Shown here: piece by piece, positions 11,656-22,511 of the stretch | How the letters are laid out: every line of letters starts with the position of its first letter | Numbering within the stretch: the first letter of the stretch is position 1 | NCBI GenBank assembly: GCA_002270565.1 | Contig: NQMI01000086.1 | Location: forward strand, 133,326-197,325 | Length of the DNA stretch: 64,000 bases | Direction of reading: 5' to 3' | Source: Stenocarpella maydis | Taxonomy: Eukaryota; Ascomycota; Sordariomycetes; Diaporthales; Diaporthaceae | Program-made: the position numbers and the translations under genes | The notes under the pieces: generated by a model | The model's input: only the letters and a program-made list of their open reading frames with translations | What the model was told of the DNA's origin: nothing | Database searches by the model: none

Positions 11656-14600
11656 ATGCAACTAATCAAGCCTGCCTGGCTAAGCCATAGCGGTGAGGAT
11701 ACTTGCAATCAACCGGCACGCGTCCATTGTTTCCGCATACTGACGTTTGGCCCGATGCGACAGGCGAACAGAAGGACTTCGAGGTCTACAGCTGCCATGT
11801 CTCCCCAGACGGCTCCAGGCTTGCAACGGCCGGCGGTGGTATGCGCCCGCCCAATTCCCCCTCTGGCCCCTCTCTCTTCGAAGCTCACAGTCCTGACGCT
11901 ACGCAGACGGCCATGTGCGGGTCTGGTCTACAGAGTCCATATACCAGTCCGACGACCTCTCCTACTCGAAACCGCGCCAGCTCTGCCACATGAGCCACCA
12001 CCTCGGCACCATCCACTCCGTCCGGTTCTCCCCCAACGGTCGCTATCTCGCCTCAGGCGCCGATGACAAGATCATCTGCATATACCATCTCGACACTAAT
12101 CCGCCGTCACATGCGGCCACGTTTGGTATGCGCACTCCGGACAACTAGTGCCATTGGTGTGCCCGGGGCTTAGCTGACCTGCTGTGCTCGCGAATAGGTA
12201 CCAACGAACCTCCTCCAGTCGAGAACTGGAAGACCTACAAGCGTCTCGTGGGCCATGACAACGACGTACAGGACCTCGCCTGGTCCTATGATAACTCCCT
12301 GCTGGTCTCGGTGGGGTTGGATTCCAAGGTGGTGATATGGTCGGGGCACACATTTGAGAAATTGAAGACCCTGGCCGTTCACCAGAGTCACGTCAAGGGC
12401 ATAACATTTGACCCGGCCAACAAGTACTTCGCTACAGCGAGCGACGACCGAACAATCAAGATCTTCCGATTCACCTCCCCGGGACCCAACGCCACGCACC
12501 ACGACATGATCAACAATTTCGTCCTGGAGACAACGATATCATCCCCTTTTAGGAGCTCACCGTTGACAACGTACTTCAGGAGGTGCTCGTGGTCCCCGGA
12601 TGGCAACCATATCGCCGCGGCGAACGCCGTGAATGGGCCTGTCAGCTCGGTCGCTATAATTGAGCGCACGAGATGGGACAGCGAGATCAACCTGATCGGC
12701 CACGAGGGTCCCACTGAGGTTTGCATGTTCTCACCGCGTCTGTTCTACACCCAGCCGCCCGCCGCAGATGGCTCGACAAACGGCCAAGGGGTTGGCAACC
12801 TGGTCACAGTTATTGCCTCGGCGGGCCAGGACCGGACTCTGAGTATATGGAACACGAATACCTCCCGACCCCTAGTGATCATGCAGGACCTCGCCTCCAA
12901 GTCAATATCAGACCTTTCCTGGTCTCCCGATGGCCAGAGTCTATTTGCGTGCAGCTTGGACGGTAGCATTGTGTCGGTCAAGTTCGATACGGGCGAGCTT
13001 GGGTGGGTCGCAACGGCAGAGGAGAATGACAAGGCTCTCCAGAAATACGGCGGCGGCAGGAAGGCAATGGGCATAGCAGAAGATGTGGACGGCCTGGCAC
13101 TCGAGAGCCACAGCAAGGCCGGCGAGCTACGAGGTGCCGAGTCGAGAATGGGCGCCCTCATGGGCGACTTCCAGCCAGCCAACAGGGAACCGCCGCCTGC
13201 ACCTAACGGCGTGTCCACGAACGGGACTTCTGAGACGGCAGAAAATGCGAAGGAGAAGGAGAAGGAGAAGGCAGCAGAGGCTGACAAGACCGCCGAGAGG
13301 ATCAAGGAGCTGAAGTCGCGCGTCACTATAACGAAGGACGGAAAGAAGCGGGTTGCACCACTGCTGATATCTTCCTCTGGCACCGGGACATCCTCACTAC
13401 CACAGACGCAGCTTATTGGATCCAAGACGGTTGCGGCACGGGACGACACACCGCAGACGGTGATGGATCTGACCAAGCCTTTTGATGGCTTACCGCCTGG
13501 CGGCATCGCGGCGATGCTTCTGGGTAACAAACGGAAAGCCGTCGCAGTCGAGGGAGAGGAAGATGACGAACATGCCCCGAAACGATTAGCAGGCCCGACG
13601 CCCATCATGGCAAATGGCATCGACGGTGTCGAACCTGCCCAATTGCAACCACCACACCACGGAGTCGTACCGACACCCGAGTTTCTGCGGCCTGCGGTGA
13701 TGAGTCCCGCTCTCTCGGTCTCCCAAGTGAGACTCGCAATCCCAAAGGTACGCTCACATATACTACGGCCATTGGAAAGGGGAGTACTGCAAGGCGAGGC
13801 TAGCCTGGACGAGGCCGCCAAGGTGCCGGAGAATATCATATTCGAGGCCAAGAACCCAGCACAAATAAGAGAACCCTCGCAAGTCACTGCCTCCAAGAGG
13901 GGCGCTGTATTGTGGCAAGACTTCCTGCCCCGAGCAGCACTGCTTGTGACTGGGACCAAGCACTTCTGGTCGGTAGCCTGCGAGGATGGAAGCTTGTACG
14001 CGTGGACACCGGCGGGACGGCGCCTCATCAACGCTATTGTTTTGGAGTCACAGCCTGTTGTTCTCGAGAGTAGAAATCACTGGCTCCTCTGCATTACAGC
14101 CTGCGGATTGGCGTACGTCTGGAACATTAGGAACATGAGATCTCCGCACCCACCAGTATCGCTGGGCCCCATCCTCGACATCGCCATCCACTCTCTACAT
14201 CCACACTCTGCGACGCCGGGGCCGGGAATCACATCCGCACACCTGAATTCAACAGGTCATATTGTCGTCACGTTAACGAATGGCGATGGCTTCTACTACG
14301 CGCGCGAGATGTACACGTGGCAACGCCTTTCAGAGTCCTGGTTTGCAGTGGGCTCCCAATATTGGAACAGTAACGACAGCTCCGTCAGTGCTCTGCAGTC
14401 TACAGCCGTCGGGCCCGTGTCCAAGCCCAAAGACAAGACGGTCGAGGGCATCAACGTGTCATCCGGGATCATACCATTCCTTGAGCGGCACACGACCACC
14501 GAGTTCCTTCTCAAGGGCCGCGCGTACACGTTGCAGCGGCTCATCAAGACACTGCTGTCCAAGGAAGGGTTTGAAGGCTTCGAGAGCAGCGTCAGCATCG

Positions 14601-15094
14601 CACACCTCGAGAACCGTATCGCGGGTGCCCTGCAGCTCGGCGCGAGGGAGGAGTTCAGGCTGTACCTGTTCATGTACGCCAAGCGGATCGGCGCCGAGGC
14701 GCTCCGGGGCAAGGTGGAGGAGCTTCTCAATGGGCTGATGGGTGGGATCCTCAAGGATAAGGACGAGGAAGATAAGGAGGAGGGCTTCGGCTGGTTCTCC
14801 AAGGGGGGCGAGATATGTGGGTGGGACCGCAAGGAGCTACTGAAGGGTGTTGTCATGATCCTGGGTAAGTCTGCTTGTCTGCTTTGTGTCCCTCTGGTCC
14901 CCGTCCCCAGCACTCCAGCCCCATCCTCCGAGGGTACACGGAAACATCCGAATTCCGTCCAGAATACTCATTGCGCTGCGTGTACAGGCAAATTCAGGGA
15001 GTTACAGAGGCTCACCGTGCAGTACGCTCGCGTGCTCGAGCTCGCCATTGAACAGGACGGAGATGATGACGCCATGGCTGTAGAGACTACATGA
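11656..15094 (+). CDS. HIR1: HIR1 / HIRA-type histone chaperone subunit (WD40 protein)
   Basis: Five exons: 11656-11692, 11764-11838, 11907-12125, 12198-14864 and 14988-15094, giving 1,034 aa. Introns of 71, 68, 72 and 123 bp are all GT-AG and in phase; the last keeps the frame open if retained. The protein starts MQLIKPAWLSHSG, the conserved HIRA/HIR1 N-terminus. It continues with a WD40 propeller (DGHVRVWST, FSPNGRYLASGADDKIICIY, LLVSVGLDSKVVIWS, YFATASDDRTIKIF, IASAGQDRTLSIWNT), a charged linker holding the HIRA B-domain segment (ITKDGKKRVAPLLI), then the Hira C-terminal domain (FWSVACEDGSLYAW...). It is the scaffold of the nuclear HIR complex, which deposits H3-H4 independently of replication and represses histone genes. 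Length and order are normal for ascomycetes. Confidence 0.95.
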
Positions 15095-15658
15095 TGTGTG
15101 GCATTCTGTTTCTTCCCGCCCAATCATGCGGCGTGGTCGGTCTCTGCGCGGAGGTTGTTGTTCGACGGCACGAGTAGCACTCGGGTTTTGTTTCGGCGTT
15201 GTTGGTGGGAGTCGTCATCATCATTAAGGGGAAAGTCGGGAGATCATGCCTGACCCAAAATGGTGGGAGTGTTGCATGTGGATATCGAATGATTATGATT
15301 ATTGCCTGATACCACGGCCCCTGGGGAGGTGGGTTCGTCTGTGTACCTAGGTATGGGTATATGCTTGTTTGTAGTGTTGATCGTGGCCTGTCCGAGGAGG
15401 GGTGCCACGCGTTGTTAGGGTGTGGGAATAAATCGGGATGTAGCTTCTGAGGCCGAAGCAACATTCAAGCCCCTGAAATCGGTGTCAACGGTCATGGCTG
15501 TTTGTTAATAACCCTGTGCGTCGTGACCTGCGGGGTTTCTCGCCATGGCAATTGGTAGTTATGGGTACTGTTCGAACGCCTGTCGCATGAGCATGCAAAC
15601 ACATCATTCATGGACTCCAGAGATCTCGGCATGCCTGGAATGATAGGAAGAGAGAAAA

Positions 15659-15692
<34 letters not shown>

Positions 15693-16021
15693 TGTGCTGT
15701 TCAGCGGTAACCTCAAACGTGGCTGCCTGGAATATGGTAGCTCGTAACCGTGCCTTCTTGGTTTGTTGTCACAAAAACTTAGAAGTCTTCACTACGGTGA
15801 AAGCATAGTGAGTGCGTCTTTGGTACCCGACTTTTCTTGACACAAAACAGAACTTTCTGAGGTCACTAGAAAGGTTACTCAACCAAAACAAAGTGCAGGT
15901 TATCTGTGCTCTTTCCAGGGCCCTACCATCTCCTGGAACTGCTCAGTTCTCATGACCCAATTATTGCCATCAGGTCTCTTGCGAGCAATTCCACCACAAC
16001 CACTTGAGCACGCCCCAAATC
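15095..16021. other. Intergenic region with long poly-A tract
   Basis: 0.93 kb between HIR1 and the FAD oxidoreductase. It contains a TACCTAGGTA palindrome at 15344-15353 and a 31-base A run at 15660-15690. No gene is supported. Confidence 0.55.
15660..15690. repeat. Poly-A homopolymer, 31 bases
   Basis: An uninterrupted run of 31 A residues, preceded by a purine-rich GGAAGAGAGAAAAC stretch. It could be a simple repeat or the tail of an old retroposed sequence; no retroelement or processed gene is recognisable just upstream. Confidence 0.9.
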
Positions 16022-17657
16022 ATGGCAGCAAACGACCAGGGAAAAGACCAATCAGATATTTCCAGCGCTCTGGCTGCTCACCATGCGAATCTGAAGGCCA
16101 AGACGGACCTCGCCATTGCATACCTACGTGGTCGTTCAGCCCCCTTCATCTCCGCCCAGTGCCCGACCTGGAGCACTGACGCCACCGCATACAACCAGCG
16201 TATCCCCGTCACGCCAGCCCTCATCATCCACGCACAAACAGTCAAGCATGTTCAAGACGCGGTCGAGTGCGCTGTGGCCGTGGGCCTGAAGGTCAGTGCC
16301 CGCAGCGGCGGTCACTCATATACCTCCCTGGGGCTAGGAGGAGAAGACGGGCACCTGATCGTCGACATGACCCGCATGAGCGCCATCTCCGTCGACCCAT
16401 ACACCCACATCGCCACCGTCGGGGCCGGTGCCCGCCTCGGAGACGTCGCCCGCGAGCTCTTCGACAACGGCGGGCGGGCCATCAGCCACGGCAGCTGCCC
16501 TGCCGTCGGCCTGTCGGGACACATCCTGCACGGCGGGTACGGCTGGGCCTCACACAGCCATGGGCTGGCACTTGACTGGATGGGTGGTGCCAGCGTTGTC
16601 CTCGCGAACGGGACGCATGTCCACTGCTCTCAGACCGAGAACTCGGATCTGTTCTGGGCGCTCCGGGGTGCCGGGTCCAGCTTTGGCATCGTCACTTCAT
16701 ACGAGCTTGCGACTTTTGCGGCGCCTTCCACTTCGGTACCTTTCAAGGTGTCGCTCAGTTGGGATGCTGAACAACAGAAGACCGACGGCGTCACTGCTCT
16801 GGTGGAGTTTGCTCGGGACATGCCTACTGATCTGAACATGCGATGTGAGTAGTCTCGCACTATTTCGCTATTTTCACTCCCATGGATCGAGATCTGTTTC
16901 CAGTGCTTTGTTCCAGTTTCCTTGGAAGAATTTCTAACCTCTCACTGCTGTCTCGTGTGATAGACAACCTGACTAACTGCGGGCCTATTGAGTGATGATA
17001 CACGACACTGGAGACCCCAGCCTAGAAGGTGTATATTACGGGACCCCAAGTGACCTATCCACCATTTTGGGCCCGCTGGTCCAGAAGGTCAGAGGAACAC
17101 TGGACATGCACCCTGGCACGTGGATCCAGGGTCTCGAATACTACGCCGAGCGAAATTCCTTGACCCCTAGCACTAATGAGCATGGCAACTTCTACGCGAA
17201 AAGCCTCGTCCTCAAGGACCTCTGTGGCGACTCATTGACCAGCTTCGTCCATCACTGGCACTTTTGCTCGGTCTGGGGTCCCACTAGATGGTTTGCGCAA
17301 CTGGACATCCATGGCGGGGCCAGCTCTGCAATATCAGCCATCCCAAACTCCGCCACAGCTTATGCGCACCGCGACAAGACGTTCCTCATCCAGTTTTATC
17401 AATTTACTGATGATGATGACGTGTACGACAAAGTATTCGGCATGATCTTTCTTCGAGACTGGGTCAATTCCACCACTGAAACCCTTCAGAACGGCGACTA
17501 TGGAATGTACTTCAACTACACCGATTCGTCGCTGGATCGAGGAACCGCCCAGAAACTTTACTGGGCAGGCAACCTAGAACGCTTGAGGCTTACCAAGAAG
17601 AGGTTCGACCCAACTGAGCTTTTCTGCTACCCGCAGTCGATCGAGCCCGCAGATTAG
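16022..17657 (+). CDS. FAD-linked oxidoreductase, berberine-bridge / glucooligosaccharide-oxidase type
   Basis: Two exons, 16022-16844 and 16993-17657, 495 aa. The FAD-binding PCMH/VAO domain shows SARSGGHSY with His98 in the position of 8-alpha-histidyl flavin linkage, and SHGSCPAVGLSGH with Cys159 in the position of the 6-S-cysteinyl link. The 61-residue spacing fits bicovalent flavoenzymes of the glucooligosaccharide oxidase group. The C-terminal BBE motif is present (MYFNYTDSS, DPTELFCYPQSI). The intron acceptor at 16992 (TTGAG) was chosen because it yields NMRLMIHDTGDPSLEGVYYG in frame, matching the family; the stronger-looking acceptor at 16963 runs into a TGA at 16993. No signal peptide is seen from this ATG, unlike secreted sugar oxidases, so the enzyme may be intracellular or the start may lie in an unseen exon. 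It oxidises an alcohol or sugar, or closes a ring in a secondary metabolite. Confidence 0.85.
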
Positions 17658-18369
17658 AGATGAGGCCTGGCGGGAAACTCGGAAGGGGGGCGGGTTAAGC
17701 CACAACATCGCTGGGCCCAGGCCGAAGCGATGTTGACGGCAAGGGACAGCACGCAGCAAAATTTTAAAAAAGCCTTCTTGACTCCCTAAATGAGATGTCA
17801 ATGATGCAAGCGTGCTTGGAATGTGTGGTCCGGGAACATTAGAGGTATGCTTGCTCCAGCCGCGGAACATGTCCGCGCCACGCTTTCGCCGGGGCAGTAC
17901 CGTGATGGAGTTCACATTCACGACTCTATAAACCTTGTGCGGTAATTCCTGGTTGATATCAGCCTGATATTTGACTTTCTGGTCTGTTGGGCAGACCAAA
18001 TATCAGCCGGGCAGATCATACCACCCGCAGACCCATTCATGGCTAGAATTGTTGTTGGGCAGGACGGTCCTACTTAGAGACCCGGAGTCGGAAATGATGG
18101 CGTCTTGTAATTTCCACCATCTCAACCAAGATGCATCAGGACGCGGCGAAGCCAGCGCGGTCATATCAGCATTCCTCTCATTCCACCCAAACGCGATGAG
18201 GACCCCGGTTGCAACTGTATACAGAATGAGCTTAAAACCGCGCAGACCGCTGTTTACAGGTCGTCGCCCTCCGTCGTCTGCATAATTCTCAGCGACTGAC
18301 TGCCGTTTTCTACATCATCACTACCTACTAATATAACAGTCACTCATTTTGAATAACCTTGGATGCAGT
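17658..18369. other. Intergenic region, promoter of the surface-protein gene
   Basis: 0.7 kb between the oxidoreductase and the large surface protein, both on the + strand. No gene is visible. There is an imperfect inverted repeat around 17958-18006 (ATATCAGCCTGATATTT ... AAATATCAGCC), a potential regulatory hairpin or operator-like site. Confidence 0.45.
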
Positions 18370-21300
18370 ATGGACTTCTGGTTACTGCTTTCCTTCTGGA
18401 GTCTGCTCGTGGCGGGTAGGCACACAGGAGCTGACCTTGCCGTACGAGAGAACTTGGATCGCGCTCCCCAGGAATACAACTTGGACATTGCGGAACCATC
18501 TTTCTGCATTACGTTTTGCTATACGTATTTCGCTCCTGAAGGGGCGCCGACTAACTACTGGCCTCTCCCCCCATATGGGTGTGTATATTCGCCACTTGAG
18601 CATCAAGACGAACATGGAAGCACGAGCTTACTATTCCGACAGACAATCACCGACTGAACTCCTAGGCCCGGAGCCGACTGAGACGGGACCCATAACAGGT
18701 TTGCAACCAGGTGGTACTACCGCCACCCAGCCTGGAGGAGGTATCAGCAACGGACCTCAGGGGAGCGCCACCTCTACGAGTCCCGGCTCAACCCCTAGTT
18801 CCTCAGCGGAGGCCCCTATCATCGATCTCAGCTTTCCGGCCGGTGACAGCTTCGTTGTCAACCTCAGGCTGTACCTCCGAGCTGCTAACGACGTTATCCG
18901 GTCTGCAACAACAGATCCCGGTGCTGACTGGGCAAAAGTCGATGGCTCAGACTTGTTCGTCAACCCACCTGATTTCAGTTCACGGTATATCTTCATCATC
19001 AGAATTCGTGCCGCAAATGCGCAAGGCGCAGAATATGATATTGCAATCTCCGTCGCAATAGAACCCGTTGTCCGAGTGCCTATAACACCTGGGAATGCCT
19101 TCTCGATCGACCTCAGCAAGTACCTCGAAGGTATGGCAGACACTGCAACCATCACCGCTGTGCCAGAAGCCCCATGGGTTGTGTACTCACGCCCGGCTCA
19201 GCGCATTGCTGGAACCGTTCCCGCAGAGTTTAACACCCCCCGGACACTTGTCACGGCCAAGGTGACTTCGCAAAAGGGAGGCTCTTACTTTCGGTATTTC
19301 GCCCTGGTCATTTCACCTGTTCCAGTTATTCCGCTGTCGCTGGCCGGCCAGCTATCGTTGGGACTGGCAAGCTACCTTGTCACGCCCGAGGACGTTGTCA
19401 CGTCCACGAAGACCAACCCAAATGCCACCTGGGTTGGGTTCAGCGCAGGCAGCAAGGCCTTGTCTGGAATAGTACCACGCACCCTTGATTACAGCTCGGT
19501 CATCGTCACCGTTTTTGCGACTTCGTCCACCAGGGGCCTCGAGTATACATTCCAGCTCGAACTTTACATCCAAGACTCGAGCAAGCCCGATACAGGTGTC
19601 GTGGTACCCGTCGTGGCGTCGAACCGGTTCTCGATAAACACGTCCAAGTACTTCCCTGCATCTGCTCGACTGACGTCCGTTAACCCCCCAGTTGGCTGGA
19701 TCAGCATCGACTTAGCTCAAAGCACTATCGGCGGACTTGTACCAGATTCGCCGAACGGAACCATATTCGACGTCACGGTCAAAGCCTCCTCCGCCGCCGC
19801 GACAGGAAACCCAGCTGCTACGTACTCTAAGCTATTCAAGCTGGAGGTACGGCCCAATGATATCCCATCGTTCAATGTTACAGTAGGAGCCCAGTTTAGC
19901 TATGAGATTGGGAACCTCCTCCTGAGCCCGCCAGGTGACTTTCTCACCAGCATCTCAACAGTGCCAGAATCTAACTGGGTGGCCATCGAGACCGGCGGCA
20001 AGACGATTGGCGGTGTTGTTCCACTCAATCTCAAAGCTGGCAGCAGCGTTGCTGTCGCTGGCACCGTCAGCAACCCAGCCCTTGGGTCTACCTACATCAA
20101 GGACTTCAGTCTCGAAATCATGGCCGGTCAAGGCATAACAATACCTGTCCTTCTGGGCGGCGACTTTCAGATCAATTTCACGGATCTCCTCCGGGGCCCC
20201 AACGACGATATTGTGAGCTTTACCCCCAGCCCGGATGTCGACTGGATCAAGCGCAGCCCCTCGCCCCCGCCAGCCTTGATCGGCACAGTGCCTGGTTCTT
20301 TTAAGGGGGACGAAGTCAACATAACCGTCATCGCCTCGTCTCGGTCCAACGGGTTCACGTACGCCATCCTGGCGCAACTCCAGGTCTTCAGCAATGAGAA
20401 GGTGGTGACGGCCATCCAAGCAGACAAATTCTTCGTCGATTTGCGGCCTATTCTGCAGAACCCCAACGATCTGGTCGAGTCCATAACGACATTCCCAATT
20501 GTTGACTGGGTCGTCCTCGACGCCAACAAAAGGTCTGTCGGGGGCACCGTGCCTCCGGACCAGCCAGCAGGGTCATCTGTCAACATCTCGGTCGACGCCC
20601 TTTCCTTGCTGGAACCCCCGCGCAGTATTCGACGCCGGAGAGGGCCCCTCGAGTACCTAGGCCTTGTCCCCCGGCAGGAGCAGACTTATTTCGCGTATTC
20701 GGTGCTTGTTACCGTCCGGATTATGGACCGCCCTGTGGTGAGCTCCTCCTCTCTATTGTCGTCAACCACCGCGCCTTCAGGCCAGCCACCAGCCTCCACA
20801 GCATCACAACCGACTGGCCCAGGTGGAGGAACAACCGGCCAGCCTTCGATGAGTGGCGCGGGCGCGGGCGGCACCAGTGCCGGGGGCTCTTCGACTCGGT
20901 CTTCCGCGGCAACGGTCTCAAGCAGTGGAAACGGTGGTGGCCAGGGGCCGACAGGTGCAGGACCATCTGGGAACACTTCCGGGTCCAATACCTCGCCGGC
21001 AGGGACCGGAGGTTCTTCTTCGGGGGGTGGTCCAGTGCTACCCACGAGCAGCGTGTCCGGTGGTGTGCCGCCCAGCCCAAGTGCTCAGTCCTCGTCCCCG
21101 GGAAGCAATACACAACCCACGCAAGGAGGGCCAGGACAGACAGCAACCTCACCTGTGGGCGGAGGCCAGTCCAGCCTCACATCTGTGGTCATCCCGTCGT
21201 CATCCGGAGGTCAGGCTCCCTCGTCCAGCTCATCCAGCCGCGGGGGCTCTTCGACCTCGGGCGGTTCGGTCGCACCGCCCAACACCCAAAGCACAGGAGG

Positions 21301-22480
21301 CGTATCACCGACTGGGGGAGCTACCGGAACAAGCCCACAGGCTGCCACTTCTTCGGCGGCAGGCTCGAAGGCTTCCATCGGCCAAGGAGCATCCTCAGCC
21401 TCAGCCTCAGGCCAGACCAGCCAGTCAGGCAGCGTGTCCCAGGGTCCCCCAAGCCTTTCTAGCAGCAGCAGCATCAGTGCACCAACGGGCGGGCCCTCCT
21501 CTCAGTCGCAAAGCGGCGGGCCTTCACAGCCAAGCTCTGTGTCGACGGGCAGCCAACAGACCTCCTCGACTGGCTCTGCCACGTCTGTCCCAGGTGCTGG
21601 TGGGTCTCAGTCCTCAGTGTCGTCGACGTCAGCGCCAACGCCTACCACTGTTCCCACGAGCAGCGGCGGCGTGCCTCCCACATCCTCCGCCAGCACAGGC
21701 GCATCCGACTCCTCCTCGGCTGTGTCGACGTCGGCCCAAGCCCCCACAAGCAGCGACAGCAGCCAGCCCAGCGCTTCTGCCTCGTTACAAACCTCAAGTA
21801 CGTCCAGTATTTCCAGTCAATCGTTCCCCGCGCTCCAGACCACATCCGGAACAAGCATTTCCAGTACACTGCCCAATCAGTCCCAGACCACCTCCGAGTC
21901 AAGTGTGGGCCTTTCCTCGAGCGAAGGTCCCAGTACGACGCCCAGTGCTTCGTCCAGCGAGTGGTCAAGTGCCTCGCCAAGTGGGCCTACGACAACCTCG
22001 CGCGAGCCATCGTCCACGAGCAATATCTCCACTTCATCGACGGCACAGTCGTCCTCTGAATCAGGTCCGTTCCCATTAGCTCAAGTGATTTCGGAGCCGC
22101 GCTCAGGTCTTGTGTCCCCTAGCCCATACCTCCTCGTCCTCTTACTCTACTATTTCCGACTCCAGCCTGGCACAAATGACTTTTTCCGAGAGCCCTACTA
22201 GAGATCAAGCAAGCACAACACAATCAAGCCAAACCTCAAGCTTGTCATCCCAAAAAGCAGGATCACTATCTTCCTCGAGCTCTTCTACACAGACGCCCCA
22301 GACCTCCCTATTCTCTTCTACCAAATCCAGCCTTAGCTTCCCAGACCAGACCACAGGAGCATCGTCTCCCTCGCATACCCGCTCAGACTTGAGCACTCTC
22401 ACACAAATACCTCAGACATCTCTCTCCACTTCAGGCCCAAATTCCCTTGGCCAGACGACGACAACAACAACAACAACATT

Positions 22481-22511
<31 letters not shown>

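Noticed and set aside
12745..14031. 428-codon open frame antisense to HIR1
   Set aside because: Lies entirely opposite the strongly supported HIR1 coding exon; composition (Ser/Pro/Arg-rich, no domain) is that of an antisense shadow.
16964..16995. Acceptor TGATAG at 16963 for the FAD-oxidoreductase intron
   Set aside because: Joins in phase to YNLTNCGPIE followed immediately by TGA; the acceptor at 16992 restores the conserved family sequence.
20853..22079. 408-codon Arg/Pro/Gln-rich frame on the + strand
   Set aside because: Out-of-frame reading of the Ser/Thr/Gly-rich stalk of the large surface protein; codon bias of TCN/ACN triplets suppresses stops in the other frame.
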